Source of the DNA: Paracoccus aerodenitrificans
GTDB lineage: Bacteria; Pseudomonadota; Alphaproteobacteria; Rhodobacterales; Rhodobacteraceae
DNA: 64,000 nucleotides
Assembly: GCF_027913215.1 (NCBI RefSeq)
Contig: NZ_CP115784.1
Span: 558,001-622,000, forward strand
Direction of reading: 5' to 3'
Shown: one piece after another, positions 8,210-18,250 of the stretch
How positions within the stretch are numbered: position 1 is the first letter of the stretch
Layout: the number at the start of each line of letters is the position of its first letter
Made by a program: the position numbers and the translations under genes
The notes under the pieces: model-generated
What the model was told of the DNA's origin: nothing
The model's input: the letters and a program-made list of their open reading frames with translations, nothing else
The model's database searches: none

Positions 8210-10891
8210 ATGGCAAAGAAAATGCTGATCGACGCAACGCACGCGGAAGAAACCCGCGTCGTTGTGGTGGACGGAACCAAGGTCGAGGAGTTTGACTTCG
8301 AGACAGTCAACAAGCGGCAGCTTGCTGGCAATATCTATCTGGCAAAGGTAACGCGGGTCGAACCGTCGCTTCAGGCGGCATTCGTCGATTACGGCGGAAA
8401 CCGGCACGGATTTCTGGCCTTCGCCGAAATCCACCCGGATTATTACCAGATCCCCGCCGCTGACCGGCAGGCTCTTTTGGAAGAAGAAAAGGCCTATGCC
8501 GAGGCGGTTGCCGCTGAGGATGCGGCGGAAAAGGGCAAGCCCGTACGTCGCCGCCGCTCCAAAGCCGAGAAGGCAGCAAGCGACGATGCCAAGGTCACGT
8601 CGGACGCTATTCCGGGAATGGAACTGGTTGATAACGAAGCCGAGGAGAACGATTCTTCCTCTGCCGATGAGGGCGTTGCGGTCGATGAGACGCAGGATAT
8701 CGTCGCTGACGCGGCTGAAGACAGCGCGGCAGATGCGTCGGACAAGGATGACAGCATTGAATCGGTCGCCGATGAGGATGTGACCGAGGAAATCCGGATT
8801 CCGAAGAAGCCGCGTCCCCGCCGCTACAAGATTCAGGAGGTGATCAAGGTCCGCCAGATCATGCTGGTGCAGGTGGTCAAGGAAGAGCGCGGCAATAAGG
8901 GTGCCGCACTGACGACATATCTGTCTCTGGCCGGTCGGTATTGCGTTCTGATGCCGAATACCGCGCGTGGGGGTGGGATTTCGCGCAAGATCACCAGTGC
9001 ATCCGACCGCAAGAAGCTGAAAGACATTGCCTCGGATCTGAAAGTTCCTCAGGGCGCGGGGCTGATCATCCGCACCGCAGGCAGCCAGCGGACCCGGACC
9101 GAGATCAAGCGCGATTACGAATATCTGATGCGTCTGTGGGAGCAGATCCGCGAACTGACATTCAACTCGACCGCGCCGTCGCCGATCTATGAGGAAGGCG
9201 ATCTAATCAAGCGGACCATCCGCGACTTGTACAGCCGCGAGATTGACGAGGTGCTTGTCGAGGGTGAGCGCGGCTATCGCGTGGCCAAGGACTTCATGAA
9301 GATGATCATGCCGTCCCATGCCCGCAACGTGAAACATTATCACGATCCGATGCCGCTTTTCGCCCGCTATCAGGTCGAGGGCTATCTGGGCGGGATGTTC
9401 AACCCGGTCGTGCAGTTGAAATCCGGGGGCTATATCGTCATCGGCGTGACCGAGGCTCTTGTGGCGATCGACGTCAACTCTGGTCGGGCGACGAAGGAAG
9501 GCTCGATCGAGGATACCGCGACGAAGACCAATCTCGAAGCTGCCGATGAGATTTCCCGGCAGTTGCGGCTGCGCGACCTTGCCGGTCTGATCGTCATCGA
9601 CTTCATCGACATGGACGAGCGCAAGAATAACCTCGCCGTCGAAAAGCGGCTGAAGGACCGGCTGAAGACGGATCGGGCGCGGATTCAGGTCGGCAAGATT
9701 TCCGGCTTTGGCCTGCTGGAGATGAGCCGTCAGCGCCTTCGTCCCGGCATGCTGGAATCGACCACGCAGCCTTGTGCGCATTGTCACGGAACCGGGCTGA
9801 TCCGCTCGGATGACAGTCTGGCGCTGACCATTCTGCGTGCCATCGAGGAAGAAGGCACCCGGAAACGCTCGCGTGAGGTTCTGGTCAAGGCACCTGTCGC
9901 GGTGGCGAATTTCCTGATGAACGGCAAGCGCGAGCATATCGCGCTGATTGAGGCCCGCTATGGCATGGCGGTGCGGGTCGAGGCCGATCCGCAGCTTATC
10001 TCGCCGGATTTCGCGATTGAGAAATTCAAAAGCGCGACCCGTGCGCTGCCGGATTCCGTCCATGCCGTCCTGTCGGTGGATGCAAGCCTGATGGCTCAGA
10101 TCGATGAGGATGACCAAGAGGAAGAAATCCCGGCGGAGGAAGAGGCCGAAAGCGATAACCGCGCCGAGACCTCCGATGCGGATTCAGAGGGCAATGGCCG
10201 CTCCAAGCGCCGCCGCCGCCGTCGCCGTCGCGGCGGAAAGGATCGTTCCGATGAGAACGGCCATATCTCCGAGAATGGCGACGATGCGCAGGACAGCGCC
10301 GATGGTCGCAGTGAAGGGGACGATCAGTCTCGGGAAGACGGTTCGGATCGCGAGGATGCAGTGGAGGGTGAAAAGCCAGAAGCTGCTGAAACAGCCAAGC
10401 CGAAATCGCGCAGCCGCTCCCGGTCGCGTCGCCGTCCTCAAGCCGAGGCCTCCGAGGATCAGCAGCCGGAAACGGATCAGGGCGAGGTTGCTCCGGCAGT
10501 GCCTGTGGCCGCCGCGAATGTCGTCGATCTGAGAGATCTGCCCGTCAGATCGGATGGGGCAGAACCCGTTCAGCAGGCGCTAGAGGATGCGGCTGAAGCG
10601 ACACCGGAAACCGCTGAAATTCCTTCTGAGGTTGCCGAAGATGTTCCGGCAGATGCTCCGGTGGCTGAAAAACTGTCTGCGGTTAATGATCCTGTTGCGC
10701 CGGTGGCTCCGGCACCTGCGGTTGAGGAAGCTCCGGCTGAAGCAATTCAGAACGGGATGCCAGAAGCCTCAGACAGCGCCGCAGCCGAAGAACCGGCAGC
10801 AGATGCAGAACCTGTCGAGACCGAACCCACCGTGGAAGAAGAGGCCGCGCCTCCGCGTCCCAAACGCCGGGGATGGTGGTCCATCGGATGA
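8210..10891 (+). CDS. rne: Ribonuclease E (Rne/Rng family)
   Basis: This 893-residue endoribonuclease is the core of the RNA degradosome. The N-terminus (MAKKMLIDATHAEETRVVV) begins the split S1 domain, which is interrupted by an acidic insert of about 100 residues. Catalytic aspartates lie in VAIDVNSG and IVIDFIDM, and the zinc link is CAHCHGTG. The C-terminal third is low-complexity, with arginine-rich (KRRRRRRRRGG) and RS-type (KSRSRSRSRRR) RNA-binding patches and long acidic Ala/Glu/Pro runs, as usual for alphaproteobacterial RNase E. The ATG at 8210 matches family starts; a GTG at 8195 is in frame but less likely. A terminator follows. Confidence 0.95.
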   Translation: MAKKMLIDATHAEETRVVVVDGTKVEEFDFETVNKRQLAGNIYLAKVTRVEPSLQAAFVDYGGNRHGFLAFAEIHPDYYQIPAADRQALLEEEKAYAEAVAAEDAAEKGKPVRRRRSKAEKAASDDAKVTSDAIPGMELVDNEAEENDSSSADEGVAVDETQDIVADAAEDSAADASDKDDSIESVADEDVTEEIRIPKKPRPRRYKIQEVIKVRQIMLVQVVKEERGNKGAALTTYLSLAGRYCVLMPNTARGGGISRKITSASDRKKLKDIASDLKVPQGAGLIIRTAGSQRTRTEIKRDYEYLMRLWEQIRELTFNSTAPSPIYEEGDLIKRTIRDLYSREIDEVLVEGERGYRVAKDFMKMIMPSHARNVKHYHDPMPLFARYQVEGYLGGMFNPVVQLKSGGYIVIGVTEALVAIDVNSGRATKEGSIEDTATKTNLEAADEISRQLRLRDLAGLIVIDFIDMDERKNNLAVEKRLKDRLKTDRARIQVGKISGFGLLEMSRQRLRPGMLESTTQPCAHCHGTGLIRSDDSLALTILRAIEEEGTRKRSREVLVKAPVAVANFLMNGKREHIALIEARYGMAVRVEADPQLISPDFAIEKFKSATRALPDSVHAVLSVDASLMAQIDEDDQEEEIPAEEEAESDNRAETSDADSEGNGRSKRRRRRRRRGGKDRSDENGHISENGDDAQDSADGRSEGDDQSREDGSDREDAVEGEKPEAAETAKPKSRSRSRSRRRPQAEASEDQQPETDQGEVAPAVPVAAANVVDLRDLPVRSDGAEPVQQALEDAAEATPETAEIPSEVAEDVPADAPVAEKLSAVNDPVAPVAPAPAVEEAPAEAIQNGMPEASDSAAAEEPAADAEPVETEPTVEEEAAPPRPKRRGWWSIG

Positions 10892-10900
10892 TCTGGCAAG

Positions 10901-10927
10901 GGGCCTGCCTGTAATGGCAGGCCCTTT
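10901..10927 (+). terminator. Rho-independent terminator of rne
   Basis: GGGCCTGCC (10901-10909) and GGCAGGCCC (10916-10924) form a perfect 9-bp stem with a 6-base loop, followed by TTT. It begins ten bases after the rne stop. Confidence 0.8.
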
Positions 10928-11000
10928 CCGGTATGCGTGGTTACGGGACTGTGACCCTGTGACCTCTGGCGCGGACGGGGAAAAACGCTAATCTCGCGCC

Positions 11001-11744
11001 ATGTTTGGAATTGACCTCATCGACGCGGCGCTGATGCCGGCTGCCACCGTGGCGCTTATCGCAGGCGTGCTGTCCTTTCTGTCGCCTTGTGTGCTGCCCG
11101 TCGTGCCGCCCTATCTGGCCTATATGACCGGCATCACCGTGAACGGCCTGCAAACAAGAGAGCGAAGCGCCGTGCCGCCCGCACTGATGTTCGTGCTTGG
11201 CCTGTCCACGGTATTTCTGGTGATGGGATTTGCCGCCTCGGCATTCGGGCGGCTGTTTCTGGAATACCAGATCTGGCTGGCCAGATTCGCAGGCGTCATG
11301 GTCATCGTCATGGGGCTGCATTTCCTGCATGTGTTCCGCATTCCCCTGCTGGATCAGGAAGCCCGTCTGGAAGCCGGGGATCAGGGCGGGTCTGCATTCG
11401 GGGCCTATGTGCTCGGGCTGGCTTTCGCCTTTGGCTGGACGCCCTGTATCGGGCCGCAGCTCGGCATGATCCTGTCGCTTGCCGCGACCGAGGCGGAAAT
11501 CGGGCGTGGAATCGGGCTGCTGGCAATCTATGCACTTGGGCTTGGGATACCGTTCCTGCTATCCGCGATTTTCATTAACCGGGCGATGGGGCTGATGAAC
11601 CGGATCAAGCCCTATATGAAGACCATCGAGCGTGTGATGGGTGCGCTTCTGGTCGCTGTGGGCATTATGCTGGTCAGCGGACGGATGGCGGATCTGTCCT
11701 ATTGGATGCTTGAGACGTTCCCGGCGCTCGCCACGCTTGGTTAA
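11001..11744 (+). CDS. ccdA: Cytochrome c biogenesis protein CcdA
   Basis: This 247-residue protein of the CcdA/DsbD transmembrane family has about six membrane helices. The two redox cysteines are in FLSPCVLPVVPPYLAYMTG near residue 30 and FGWTPCIGPQLG near residue 150, the hallmark CCDA motifs. It passes electrons from cytoplasmic thioredoxin to periplasmic thiol proteins used in cytochrome c maturation. It is convergent with murJ and their stop codons overlap by 4 bases. No thioredoxin partner gene is adjacent. Confidence 0.92.
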   Translation: MFGIDLIDAALMPAATVALIAGVLSFLSPCVLPVVPPYLAYMTGITVNGLQTRERSAVPPALMFVLGLSTVFLVMGFAASAFGRLFLEYQIWLARFAGVMVIVMGLHFLHVFRIPLLDQEARLEAGDQGGSAFGAYVLGLAFAFGWTPCIGPQLGMILSLAATEAEIGRGIGLLAIYALGLGIPFLLSAIFINRAMGLMNRIKPYMKTIERVMGALLVAVGIMLVSGRMADLSYWMLETFPALATLG

Positions 11745-13267
11745 CGCCGTATATTCCGTTTCAGATCGGACAGAGATATCGCACCCGTCGCGAAGCTGAG
11801 CGCGAAATAGACAATCGCGCCGCCGATGATCAGCAGGGCCAGTTCGGGGATCCGCGCCATACCGATATTGTTTGTCCAGCGCAGAGTGAGCCACAATCCT
11901 GCCGCCATAAGCGCGGATGACAGAAGGATCCGGGGCGCGGTGCGGCGCAGCCGCGCATCCCATCTTGTGGATTGCCCCATGTTCCGCGTCCCCCACCAGA
12001 GCTGCGCGACCATAACCCATGCCGCTGCCGATGTGCCAATGGCCGAGGCCAGAAACCCGACCGACCCCATCAGCCCGACAGCGACAACCGCATTCACAAC
12101 CATCGAATACAGCGCGAAGCGGAACGGGCTGCGTGTATCCTCACGGGCGAAATAGAGCGGTTGCAGGACCTTCTGCATCACGAATGCCGGAAGGCCGAGC
12201 GCATAGACGATCAGCGCCCGGGAGGTTTGCCGCACATCGTGATCGGTGAACTCTCCGCGGCCGAACAGCGTATCGACCATCGGCAGGGCGATGACGCCGA
12301 TGGCGAAGGCGCAGGGCAAGGTGAGAAACAGGCCGAACTCGGTTGCCCGGCAGAACGCGGCCTGTCCGCCCGCATCGTCATTCGCGCGAAGTCTGCGGGC
12401 AAGTTCGGGCAGCAGCACCACCGCCACCGCTCCGGCAACGACGCCAAGCGGCAATTGATACAGCCGGTCAGAGTAATACAGCCAGGCCACTGCGCCTTCG
12501 AATTGCGACGCGACCTGCCTGCCGACCAGCAAGTTGATCTGAACGACCCCACCTGCAAAGGCGGCGGGTAGGGCGACCTTGACCAGCAGGCGCATTTCGG
12601 GCGAGAGGCGGGGCCGCTTGGGCAGGAATGTCCAGCCTGTGCGATGCGCGTCCCACCAGACGAGGCCAAGCTGTGCGATGCCGGTAATCGGGGTTGCCCA
12701 TGCCAGCGTCAGGCCGAGATCCCAGCCAAACCAGCGGCCCAGCATCATCGCGACGATGAACAGGACATTCAGGATCACCGGGGCCGCCGCCGCCGCCGTG
12801 AAACGTCCATTTGCGTTCAGCACGCCGGAAATCATCGAGGCCAGCGAGATCAGCAGGATATAGGGGAAGGTAATGCGACCATATTCCACCGTCATGGCGA
12901 AACGCTCATCCCCGGCGAATCCCGATGCCATCAGCCAGACCATCACCGGCATGAAGATCATCGCAAGGGCCGATAACAGCAGCACCACGACAAACAGACC
13001 CGAGAATGCCTCGGATGCGAAGCGCGTCGCCTCCTCGCGGTTCTCCAGCTTCTTGGCGAACATCGGGACGAAAGCGGTGTTGAAGGCTCCCTCGGCGAAA
13101 AACCGGCGGAACATGTTTGGCAGGGACAGAGCGATCGCGAATGCCTCGGCCATCGGACCGGCACCCAGCCATGCGGCCATGATTTGATCGCGGATAAAGC
13201 CGAGAAGCCGCGAAAGAGTCGTCCAGCTTCCTACGGTCAGAAAGCCGCGCACCAAACCGCTTTTCAT
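11741..13267 (-). CDS. murJ: Lipid II flippase MurJ
   Basis: This 508-residue MATE/MOP-type membrane protein has about 14 helices. The N-terminus (GFLTVGSWTTLSRLLGFIRDQIMAAWLGAG) and RRFFAEGAFNTAFVPMF are strongly conserved MurJ segments. It flips lipid II across the inner membrane during peptidoglycan synthesis. It lies 4 bases downstream of glnD on the same strand, so the two are probably co-transcribed, an arrangement often seen in this family. Its 3' end overlaps the convergent ccdA by 4 bases. Confidence 0.93.
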   Translation of the reverse strand: MKSGLVRGFLTVGSWTTLSRLLGFIRDQIMAAWLGAGPMAEAFAIALSLPNMFRRFFAEGAFNTAFVPMFAKKLENREEATRFASEAFSGLFVVVLLLSALAMIFMPVMVWLMASGFAGDERFAMTVEYGRITFPYILLISLASMISGVLNANGRFTAAAAAPVILNVLFIVAMMLGRWFGWDLGLTLAWATPITGIAQLGLVWWDAHRTGWTFLPKRPRLSPEMRLLVKVALPAAFAGGVVQINLLVGRQVASQFEGAVAWLYYSDRLYQLPLGVVAGAVAVVLLPELARRLRANDDAGGQAAFCRATEFGLFLTLPCAFAIGVIALPMVDTLFGRGEFTDHDVRQTSRALIVYALGLPAFVMQKVLQPLYFAREDTRSPFRFALYSMVVNAVVAVGLMGSVGFLASAIGTSAAAWVMVAQLWWGTRNMGQSTRWDARLRRTAPRILLSSALMAAGLWLTLRWTNNIGMARIPELALLIIGGAIVYFALSFATGAISLSDLKRNIRR

Positions 13268-13271
13268 CTGT

Positions 13272-16067
13272 TCAAGCTCCTGCCTGCTCCGAGCCTGCGC
13301 GTTCCGCGCCTTCGCGTATGGCCTGACGCAGTTTCTTTTCCAGGCGTTCGCGGCGCGAGGCTTGCTGAAGCTTCAGCCCGAACGCGTCCTTGACATAGAA
13401 ACTGTCCACCACCTGAGCGCCATAGGTCGCGATCACCGCAGATGCAATGCGGATATGGTTCGCGGCCAGCGTCCGGGTCAGGTCATAAAGCAGGCCGGGC
13501 CGGTCGCGCGTGTCTACCTCGATAATGGTGTAGATGTCGCTGCCCTCATTATCGAAGGTCACATGGGTCGGGAATTTGAAGGCCCGGTCCCGTTTCTTGA
13601 GCTGGTCCTTATCGGCGAAGGCATCCCGCGCGACGACTTCGCCCTTCAGGGTCCGGTCGATCATCTTGCGCAGCCGGGGCAGGTGGTCGGCATCATAAGG
13701 ATGGCCCGAGGCATCCTGCAACCAGAACACCGCCGTCGCGAACCCGTCCTTCGAGGTATAGGTCCGCGCATCGACGACATTGGCTCCGACAAGTGCAAGC
13801 GCACCGGCCAGCCGCGAGAAAATGCCCGGATGATCGGCCAGCACGAAGCTGGCCCGTGTCGCGTCACGATCCGGATCGGGGTGCAGGTCGATGCGGATCT
13901 CGTTATCCCCCAGATCCTTCAGCAGGGTCGCGAAGACGATATGGGTTTCGCTTGGCAGGCCCTGCCAGTAATTCGCATAATGCCGACCCGTTTCCGCCCG
14001 GATCGCCTTCGCATCCCAACCCTGAGCGGTCAGGTAATGACGCAGCGCACGCTTTGCGTCATCGCGGCGCTGATCCCGGTTCAGCGCTTCCATGCCGTTT
14101 TCCAGAACGCTCGCGGTCTGTTCGTAAAGCTGACGCAGCAGAACGGCTTTCCAGTTATTCCATGTGTTCGGCCCGACGCCGCGAATATCGCAGACGGTCA
14201 GGACAAGCAGCAGATCGAGCCGTTTTCGGGTTTTCACCGCCTTGGCGAAGTCCCGGATCGTGCGCGGGTCCGAGATATCCCGCTTCTGCGCCACATCCGA
14301 CATCAGAAGGTGATTGCGGACCAGCCATTCGATTGTTTCGATTTCATCGACTGGCAGGCCGAACCGTGCAGTCACCCGCCGGGCGATCTGCGCCCCGATG
14401 ATCGAGTGATCCTCGGGCCGCCCCTTGCCGATATCGTGCAGGAACACCGCCAGATAGAGAACCCGCCGGTTTATCTTGCTCTGCATGATCCGGCTGGCGA
14501 TGGGCAAATCCTCGATCTCGTGACCCTGTTCGATCTCGGACAATGCGACGATGCACTGGATGGTATGCTCATCCACCGTATAGCTGTGATAGACGTTGAA
14601 CTGCATCATAGCGACAACGGGGTCGAATTCCGGGATGAAGGCCCCCAGAACGTCCAGTTCGTTCATACGCCGCAGCGCCCGTTCCGGATTCCCCCGCTTC
14701 AGCAGCAGATCAAGGAAAATGCGCACCGCTTCGGGGTTTTCGCGCATCTCGTCGTCGATCAGATCGAGATTCGAGGTGATCAGCCGCATCGCCTCGGGAT
14801 GGATGAGAACGCCGGTCCTGAGCGCTTCCTCGAACAGGCGCAGAATATTCAGCGGATCGTCCAGTGCCCTTTCCGGATCGGCATAGGTCAGCCGCCCTGC
14901 ATCCTCGGAAAAGCCGGGCCGAAGCTTCTTGCGGCGCCGGAAGATGCGTTTCAGCATCGGCTGCCTGAAAACATGGCGGCTTTCGAGCGCGGTCAGGAAG
15001 ACCCGCGTCAGCTCTCCGACCTTGGTTGCGTGCCGGAAATATTCCTGCATGAACAGCTCGACACCGCGCCGTCCGGGCCGGTCATGATAGCCCATTCTGC
15101 GGGCCACCTCGACCTGCATATCGAAGCTGAGCGTGTCGACGGGCCTGTGGGCGATCAGGTGAAGATGGCAACGCACCGCCCACATGAAATCCTCGGCCTG
15201 CCAGAAGGCGAGATGCTCATCCCGTGTGAAGAAGCCCAGATCGACCAGTTCCACGGCCCGATCCACGCGATGAATATATTTCGCGATCCAGTAAAGCGTC
15301 TGAAGATCGCGCAGCCCGCCTTTGCCCTCTTTGACATTGGGCTCCAGAACATAACGCTGGCCGCCCTGACGCTCATGTCGCTTATCGCGCTCGGCCAGTT
15401 TCGCCTCGATGAATTCAGGGACGGAGGCTTCGAACAGCTCGGACCACAATTTTTCGCGCAGCTTCTCGGCCAGGGATAGCTGCCCCGCGACGGCGCGATG
15501 TTCGACCATCGAGGTGCGGATGGTCATGTCCTGACCTGCCAGCCGCAAGCAGTCATCGATGCTGCGCGTCGCGTGGCCGACTTTCAGCTTCAGGTCCCAC
15601 AACATATAGAGCATCGATTCGACAACGCTCTCGGCCCAGCCAGAGGTTTTATAGGGGGTAAGGAACAGCAGATCGACATCGGATTGCGGTGCCATCTCGG
15701 CACGGCCATAGCCGCCCACGGCAAGGACGGCCAATTGTTCGGCCTCGGTCGGGCTGTTATTCGGATGCAGATGGGTCGTCGCGACATAATGGACGGTTGT
15801 CACAATCGCGTCGGTCAGGCTGGCAATGGCGCGGACGGTTTCCCGTGCTGCCCGGGGATGCGATTCGAATCCCGTAATAATGTCATCCATCGCCGCGTTT
15901 CGCGCGGCCTGAAGCATGAAGACGGTTTCAGTGCGCTTGGCGCGGGCATCCGGGACCTCGCTGAGACGCGCATCAAGCACGTGCAGGAAGGTCTTGGGGT
16001 CGAATACCGAATGCGCCCCGGGCAATGCCGGGGCGCTTTGTGGCAGAATTTCGGTCTTGTCCGTCAA
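13272..16067 (-). CDS. glnD: Bifunctional uridylyltransferase/uridylyl-removing enzyme GlnD
   Basis: GlnD senses glutamine and uridylylates or deuridylylates PII proteins. The nucleotidyltransferase motif is LAVGGYGRAEMAPQSDVDLLFL, the HD domain carries VFLHDIGKGRPEDHS, and two ACT domains lie at the C-terminus (LADHPGIFSRLAGALALVGA and DTRDRPGLLYDLTRTLA). The likely start is a TTG at 16067 (reading TDKTEILPQ), one base after the stop of the upstream lipoprotein gene, giving about 931 residues. The frame is open further up, but only inside that lipoprotein gene, and no Shine-Dalgarno decides the start. Confidence 0.93.
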   Translation of the reverse strand: MTDKTEILPQSAPALPGAHSVFDPKTFLHVLDARLSEVPDARAKRTETVFMLQAARNAAMDDIITGFESHPRAARETVRAIASLTDAIVTTVHYVATTHLHPNNSPTEAEQLAVLAVGGYGRAEMAPQSDVDLLFLTPYKTSGWAESVVESMLYMLWDLKLKVGHATRSIDDCLRLAGQDMTIRTSMVEHRAVAGQLSLAEKLREKLWSELFEASVPEFIEAKLAERDKRHERQGGQRYVLEPNVKEGKGGLRDLQTLYWIAKYIHRVDRAVELVDLGFFTRDEHLAFWQAEDFMWAVRCHLHLIAHRPVDTLSFDMQVEVARRMGYHDRPGRRGVELFMQEYFRHATKVGELTRVFLTALESRHVFRQPMLKRIFRRRKKLRPGFSEDAGRLTYADPERALDDPLNILRLFEEALRTGVLIHPEAMRLITSNLDLIDDEMRENPEAVRIFLDLLLKRGNPERALRRMNELDVLGAFIPEFDPVVAMMQFNVYHSYTVDEHTIQCIVALSEIEQGHEIEDLPIASRIMQSKINRRVLYLAVFLHDIGKGRPEDHSIIGAQIARRVTARFGLPVDEIETIEWLVRNHLLMSDVAQKRDISDPRTIRDFAKAVKTRKRLDLLLVLTVCDIRGVGPNTWNNWKAVLLRQLYEQTASVLENGMEALNRDQRRDDAKRALRHYLTAQGWDAKAIRAETGRHYANYWQGLPSETHIVFATLLKDLGDNEIRIDLHPDPDRDATRASFVLADHPGIFSRLAGALALVGANVVDARTYTSKDGFATAVFWLQDASGHPYDADHLPRLRKMIDRTLKGEVVARDAFADKDQLKKRDRAFKFPTHVTFDNEGSDIYTIIEVDTRDRPGLLYDLTRTLAANHIRIASAVIATYGAQVVDSFYVKDAFGLKLQQASRRERLEKKLRQAIREGAERAGSEQAGA

Positions 16068-16068
16068 C

Positions 16069-17259
16069 TCAGAACCCGAAACCACCGCCAAAGCTGCGCG
16101 GCGCCGGGTCGATAATGACAACGCGACCGTTATTGATCGTCGCAATCGCCATGCCGCGCTCATTGGTTCCATCGCGGCGCAGACGGAATACCCCGTTTAC
16201 TCCGGTGAACCCGGCAGAGCGGGTCAGCCCGATCGTATTGACCGCGTTCCGGTTCCCCGAACCCGCCAGAGCCGCCACTGCCGCGACGCCATCATAGCCG
16301 AGCGATCCGAGTTCATGCGGGGCCTCGCCATAGGCAGCGCGATAGCGCGAGGTGAACTGGCTTTGCAGCGTCGTATCGGGCAGCGCGAACCAGCCGCCCT
16401 GAACGCCGGGAAGTTGAAGCCGTGCCGCAGGCGTATCCCAACGGGTCAGCCCCATGAACTGCGCCTCACGCGAGGTCACACCGGCATTGGCAAGCTGATC
16501 CGTGAGATAGGGCAGCACGGCCTGTTGATTGGCGGTCATGAAGATCGCGTCGATCTGGCCGGATTTTGCCGCCTGAGAGACTGCGGGAATGATCGTGTCG
16601 ATGCTGTCACGCGACAAAGCGTGTTCCTGCCGCCCAGCAAGGGTCGCTCCGTTCTGTGCAATCGCCGACTGGATCGCCGCCGCACCGATCTGGCCAGCCG
16701 CATCGTTTTCGTAGACCATCAGGAAGCGGCGGAGACCCTGCTTCACGCCATAATCCACCAGCCTGTCGGCGACGTTGTCGAAGGTATTTCCAAGCACAAA
16801 CACATTGCTGCCGGCGATCTGGGTATTGTTCGAGAATGACAGCACGTTGAGGTTGTTATCCTTCATCGCATTGCCGACCGCATTGGCGGAATCGGCGAAA
16901 AGCGGGCCAAGGATGATTTGTGCGCCTTCGGCAGCGGCTGTCTCTGCGGCCTCGACAGCCGAGGCTTCGGCTGGTGTGGTCGTGTAAACGCGCAGGTCGA
17001 TCCTCGCTCCGTTCGCGTCAGCGGCAGCCATGCGCGCCGCGTTCGCAAGGGACCGGCCCAGCCAGTCCAGATCGGCATTGCCGGTTCCGCCCGGAACCAG
17101 CATCGCGACCTGAACAGGTTGCGACGGATCGATCTGCGGGCCGATCGCGGGACCAGAACTGCCGAGGCTGGTGGGCTGACAGCCCGCAACGGCCATTCCG
17201 GCCGCCGCGATACAGGCAATCGCGGCTCGGCGCGTCATTCGCTTGGCAATGGTGAACAT
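16069..17259 (-). CDS. LppC/LpoA-type lipoprotein, penicillin-binding protein activator
   Basis: This 396-residue lipoprotein has a signal peptide and lipobox AVAGC, so the mature N-terminus should be an acylated cysteine. The body is a type I periplasmic-binding-protein fold (VQVAMLVPGGTGNADLDWLG, AAEGAQIILGPLFADSA), the LppC family that includes LpoA, activator of PBP1A. It is divergent from rsmI-yraN, matching the conserved yraL-yraM-yraN neighbourhood of many proteobacteria. It may start at 17259 or at an internal ATG at 17238, and both leave the signal peptide intact. Function in this genus is inferred from family and context. Confidence 0.82.
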   Translation of the reverse strand: MFTIAKRMTRRAAIACIAAAGMAVAGCQPTSLGSSGPAIGPQIDPSQPVQVAMLVPGGTGNADLDWLGRSLANAARMAAADANGARIDLRVYTTTPAEASAVEAAETAAAEGAQIILGPLFADSANAVGNAMKDNNLNVLSFSNNTQIAGSNVFVLGNTFDNVADRLVDYGVKQGLRRFLMVYENDAAGQIGAAAIQSAIAQNGATLAGRQEHALSRDSIDTIIPAVSQAAKSGQIDAIFMTANQQAVLPYLTDQLANAGVTSREAQFMGLTRWDTPAARLQLPGVQGGWFALPDTTLQSQFTSRYRAAYGEAPHELGSLGYDGVAAVAALAGSGNRNAVNTIGLTRSAGFTGVNGVFRLRRDGTNERGMAIATINNGRVVIIDPAPRSFGGGFGF

Positions 17260-17356
17260 TCAGATGATTCCCTATTGTCAGGTGGCGTGTCTTTGTGCCG
17301 CAGCCTATTCACTACATTTGCACTTGGCAACGCGACGCCCGATTGATGAGGATCAC

Positions 17357-18250
17357 GTGACACACAGCAACGACCCCGGCGAAATCCGTCATATCCGCAT
17401 CGAGGCGAGCAGGCTTGATTCGGGACTTTATCTGGTCTCGACTCCGATCGGTGCTGCGCGGGACATCACGCTGCGTGCACTGGATGTGCTCAATTCGGCC
17501 GAGCTGCTGGCGGCAGAGGACACGAGGACGTTGCGTCATCTGATGGATATTCACGGCATCCCGCTGCGCGGAAGACGGATCATTGCCTGTCATGATCACA
17601 ATGAGGGACGGCAAAGCAAAGCCCTGAACGAAGCTTATGAGGCAGGGCTGTCGGTCGCCTACTGCTCCGAGGCAGGCACCCCGCTGGTTGCAGATCCTGG
17701 ATTCCGGCTTGTCCGGGATGCCGCTGCGGCAGGTGTGCGTGTTCATGCAGTTCCCGGGCCATCCGCAGCGCTTGCGGCGCTGACCGTGTCAGGACTGCCC
17801 AGTGATCGCTTCGTCTTCGCGGGCTTCCCGCCGCAGCCGGCCGCCGCAAGGCTGAAATGGCTGAAAGATGTCGCTGCAATCGATGCAACCGCGATTATTT
17901 TTGAAAGCCCGCGGCGCGTTAAACATACATTGGAAAAATTGTGCGAGATTGATGCGGATCGGAATATAGTGCTGTGCAGGGAACTGACCAAGAAGTTTGA
18001 GGAAATCTTGCGTGGAAACCCAGCCGAATTAGTCAGCCGGATCCCGGATGCCGGATTGAAAGGCGAGGTTGTTCTGGTTCTGGACCAGCCACAGCAAGCT
18101 GTTCCCAATGAAGAAGATATAGAGGCTGTGCTGTTGGAATTGCTAAATGAAATGTCGGTTCGTGATGCTGCTGCAGCGGCTGCCGAGAGATTCGGGATAT
18201 CGCGACGCGACGCGTATCAGCAGGCGCTGAAACTTGGAGAAAGCAAATGA
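17357..18250 (+). CDS. rsmI: 16S rRNA (cytidine-1402-2'-O)-methyltransferase RsmI
   Basis: This 297-residue tetrapyrrole-methylase-fold enzyme 2'-O-methylates C1402 of 16S rRNA. Motifs in order are VSTPIGAARDITLRAL, AEDTRTLRHL, EAGTPLVADPG, VPGPSAALAAL and FESPRRVKHTLE. The start is a GTG at 17357 with GAGG five bases upstream; the longer open frame from 17243 adds residues not seen in the family. The stop overlaps the yraN ATG. Confidence 0.92.
   Translation: MTHSNDPGEIRHIRIEASRLDSGLYLVSTPIGAARDITLRALDVLNSAELLAAEDTRTLRHLMDIHGIPLRGRRIIACHDHNEGRQSKALNEAYEAGLSVAYCSEAGTPLVADPGFRLVRDAAAAGVRVHAVPGPSAALAALTVSGLPSDRFVFAGFPPQPAAARLKWLKDVAAIDATAIIFESPRRVKHTLEKLCEIDADRNIVLCRELTKKFEEILRGNPAELVSRIPDAGLKGEVVLVLDQPQQAVPNEEDIEAVLLELLNEMSVRDAAAAAAERFGISRRDAYQQALKLGESK

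Noticed and set aside
7906..8295. Open frame in the rne leader
   Set aside because: It runs 86 bases into rne out of frame, is Ser/Arg-rich without family pattern, and has no Shine-Dalgarno. It is more likely leader RNA.
13362..15479. 705-codon open frame on the plus strand
   Set aside because: It lies wholly antisense to glnD, whose domains are unmistakable. Long shadow frames are common in GC-rich genomes.
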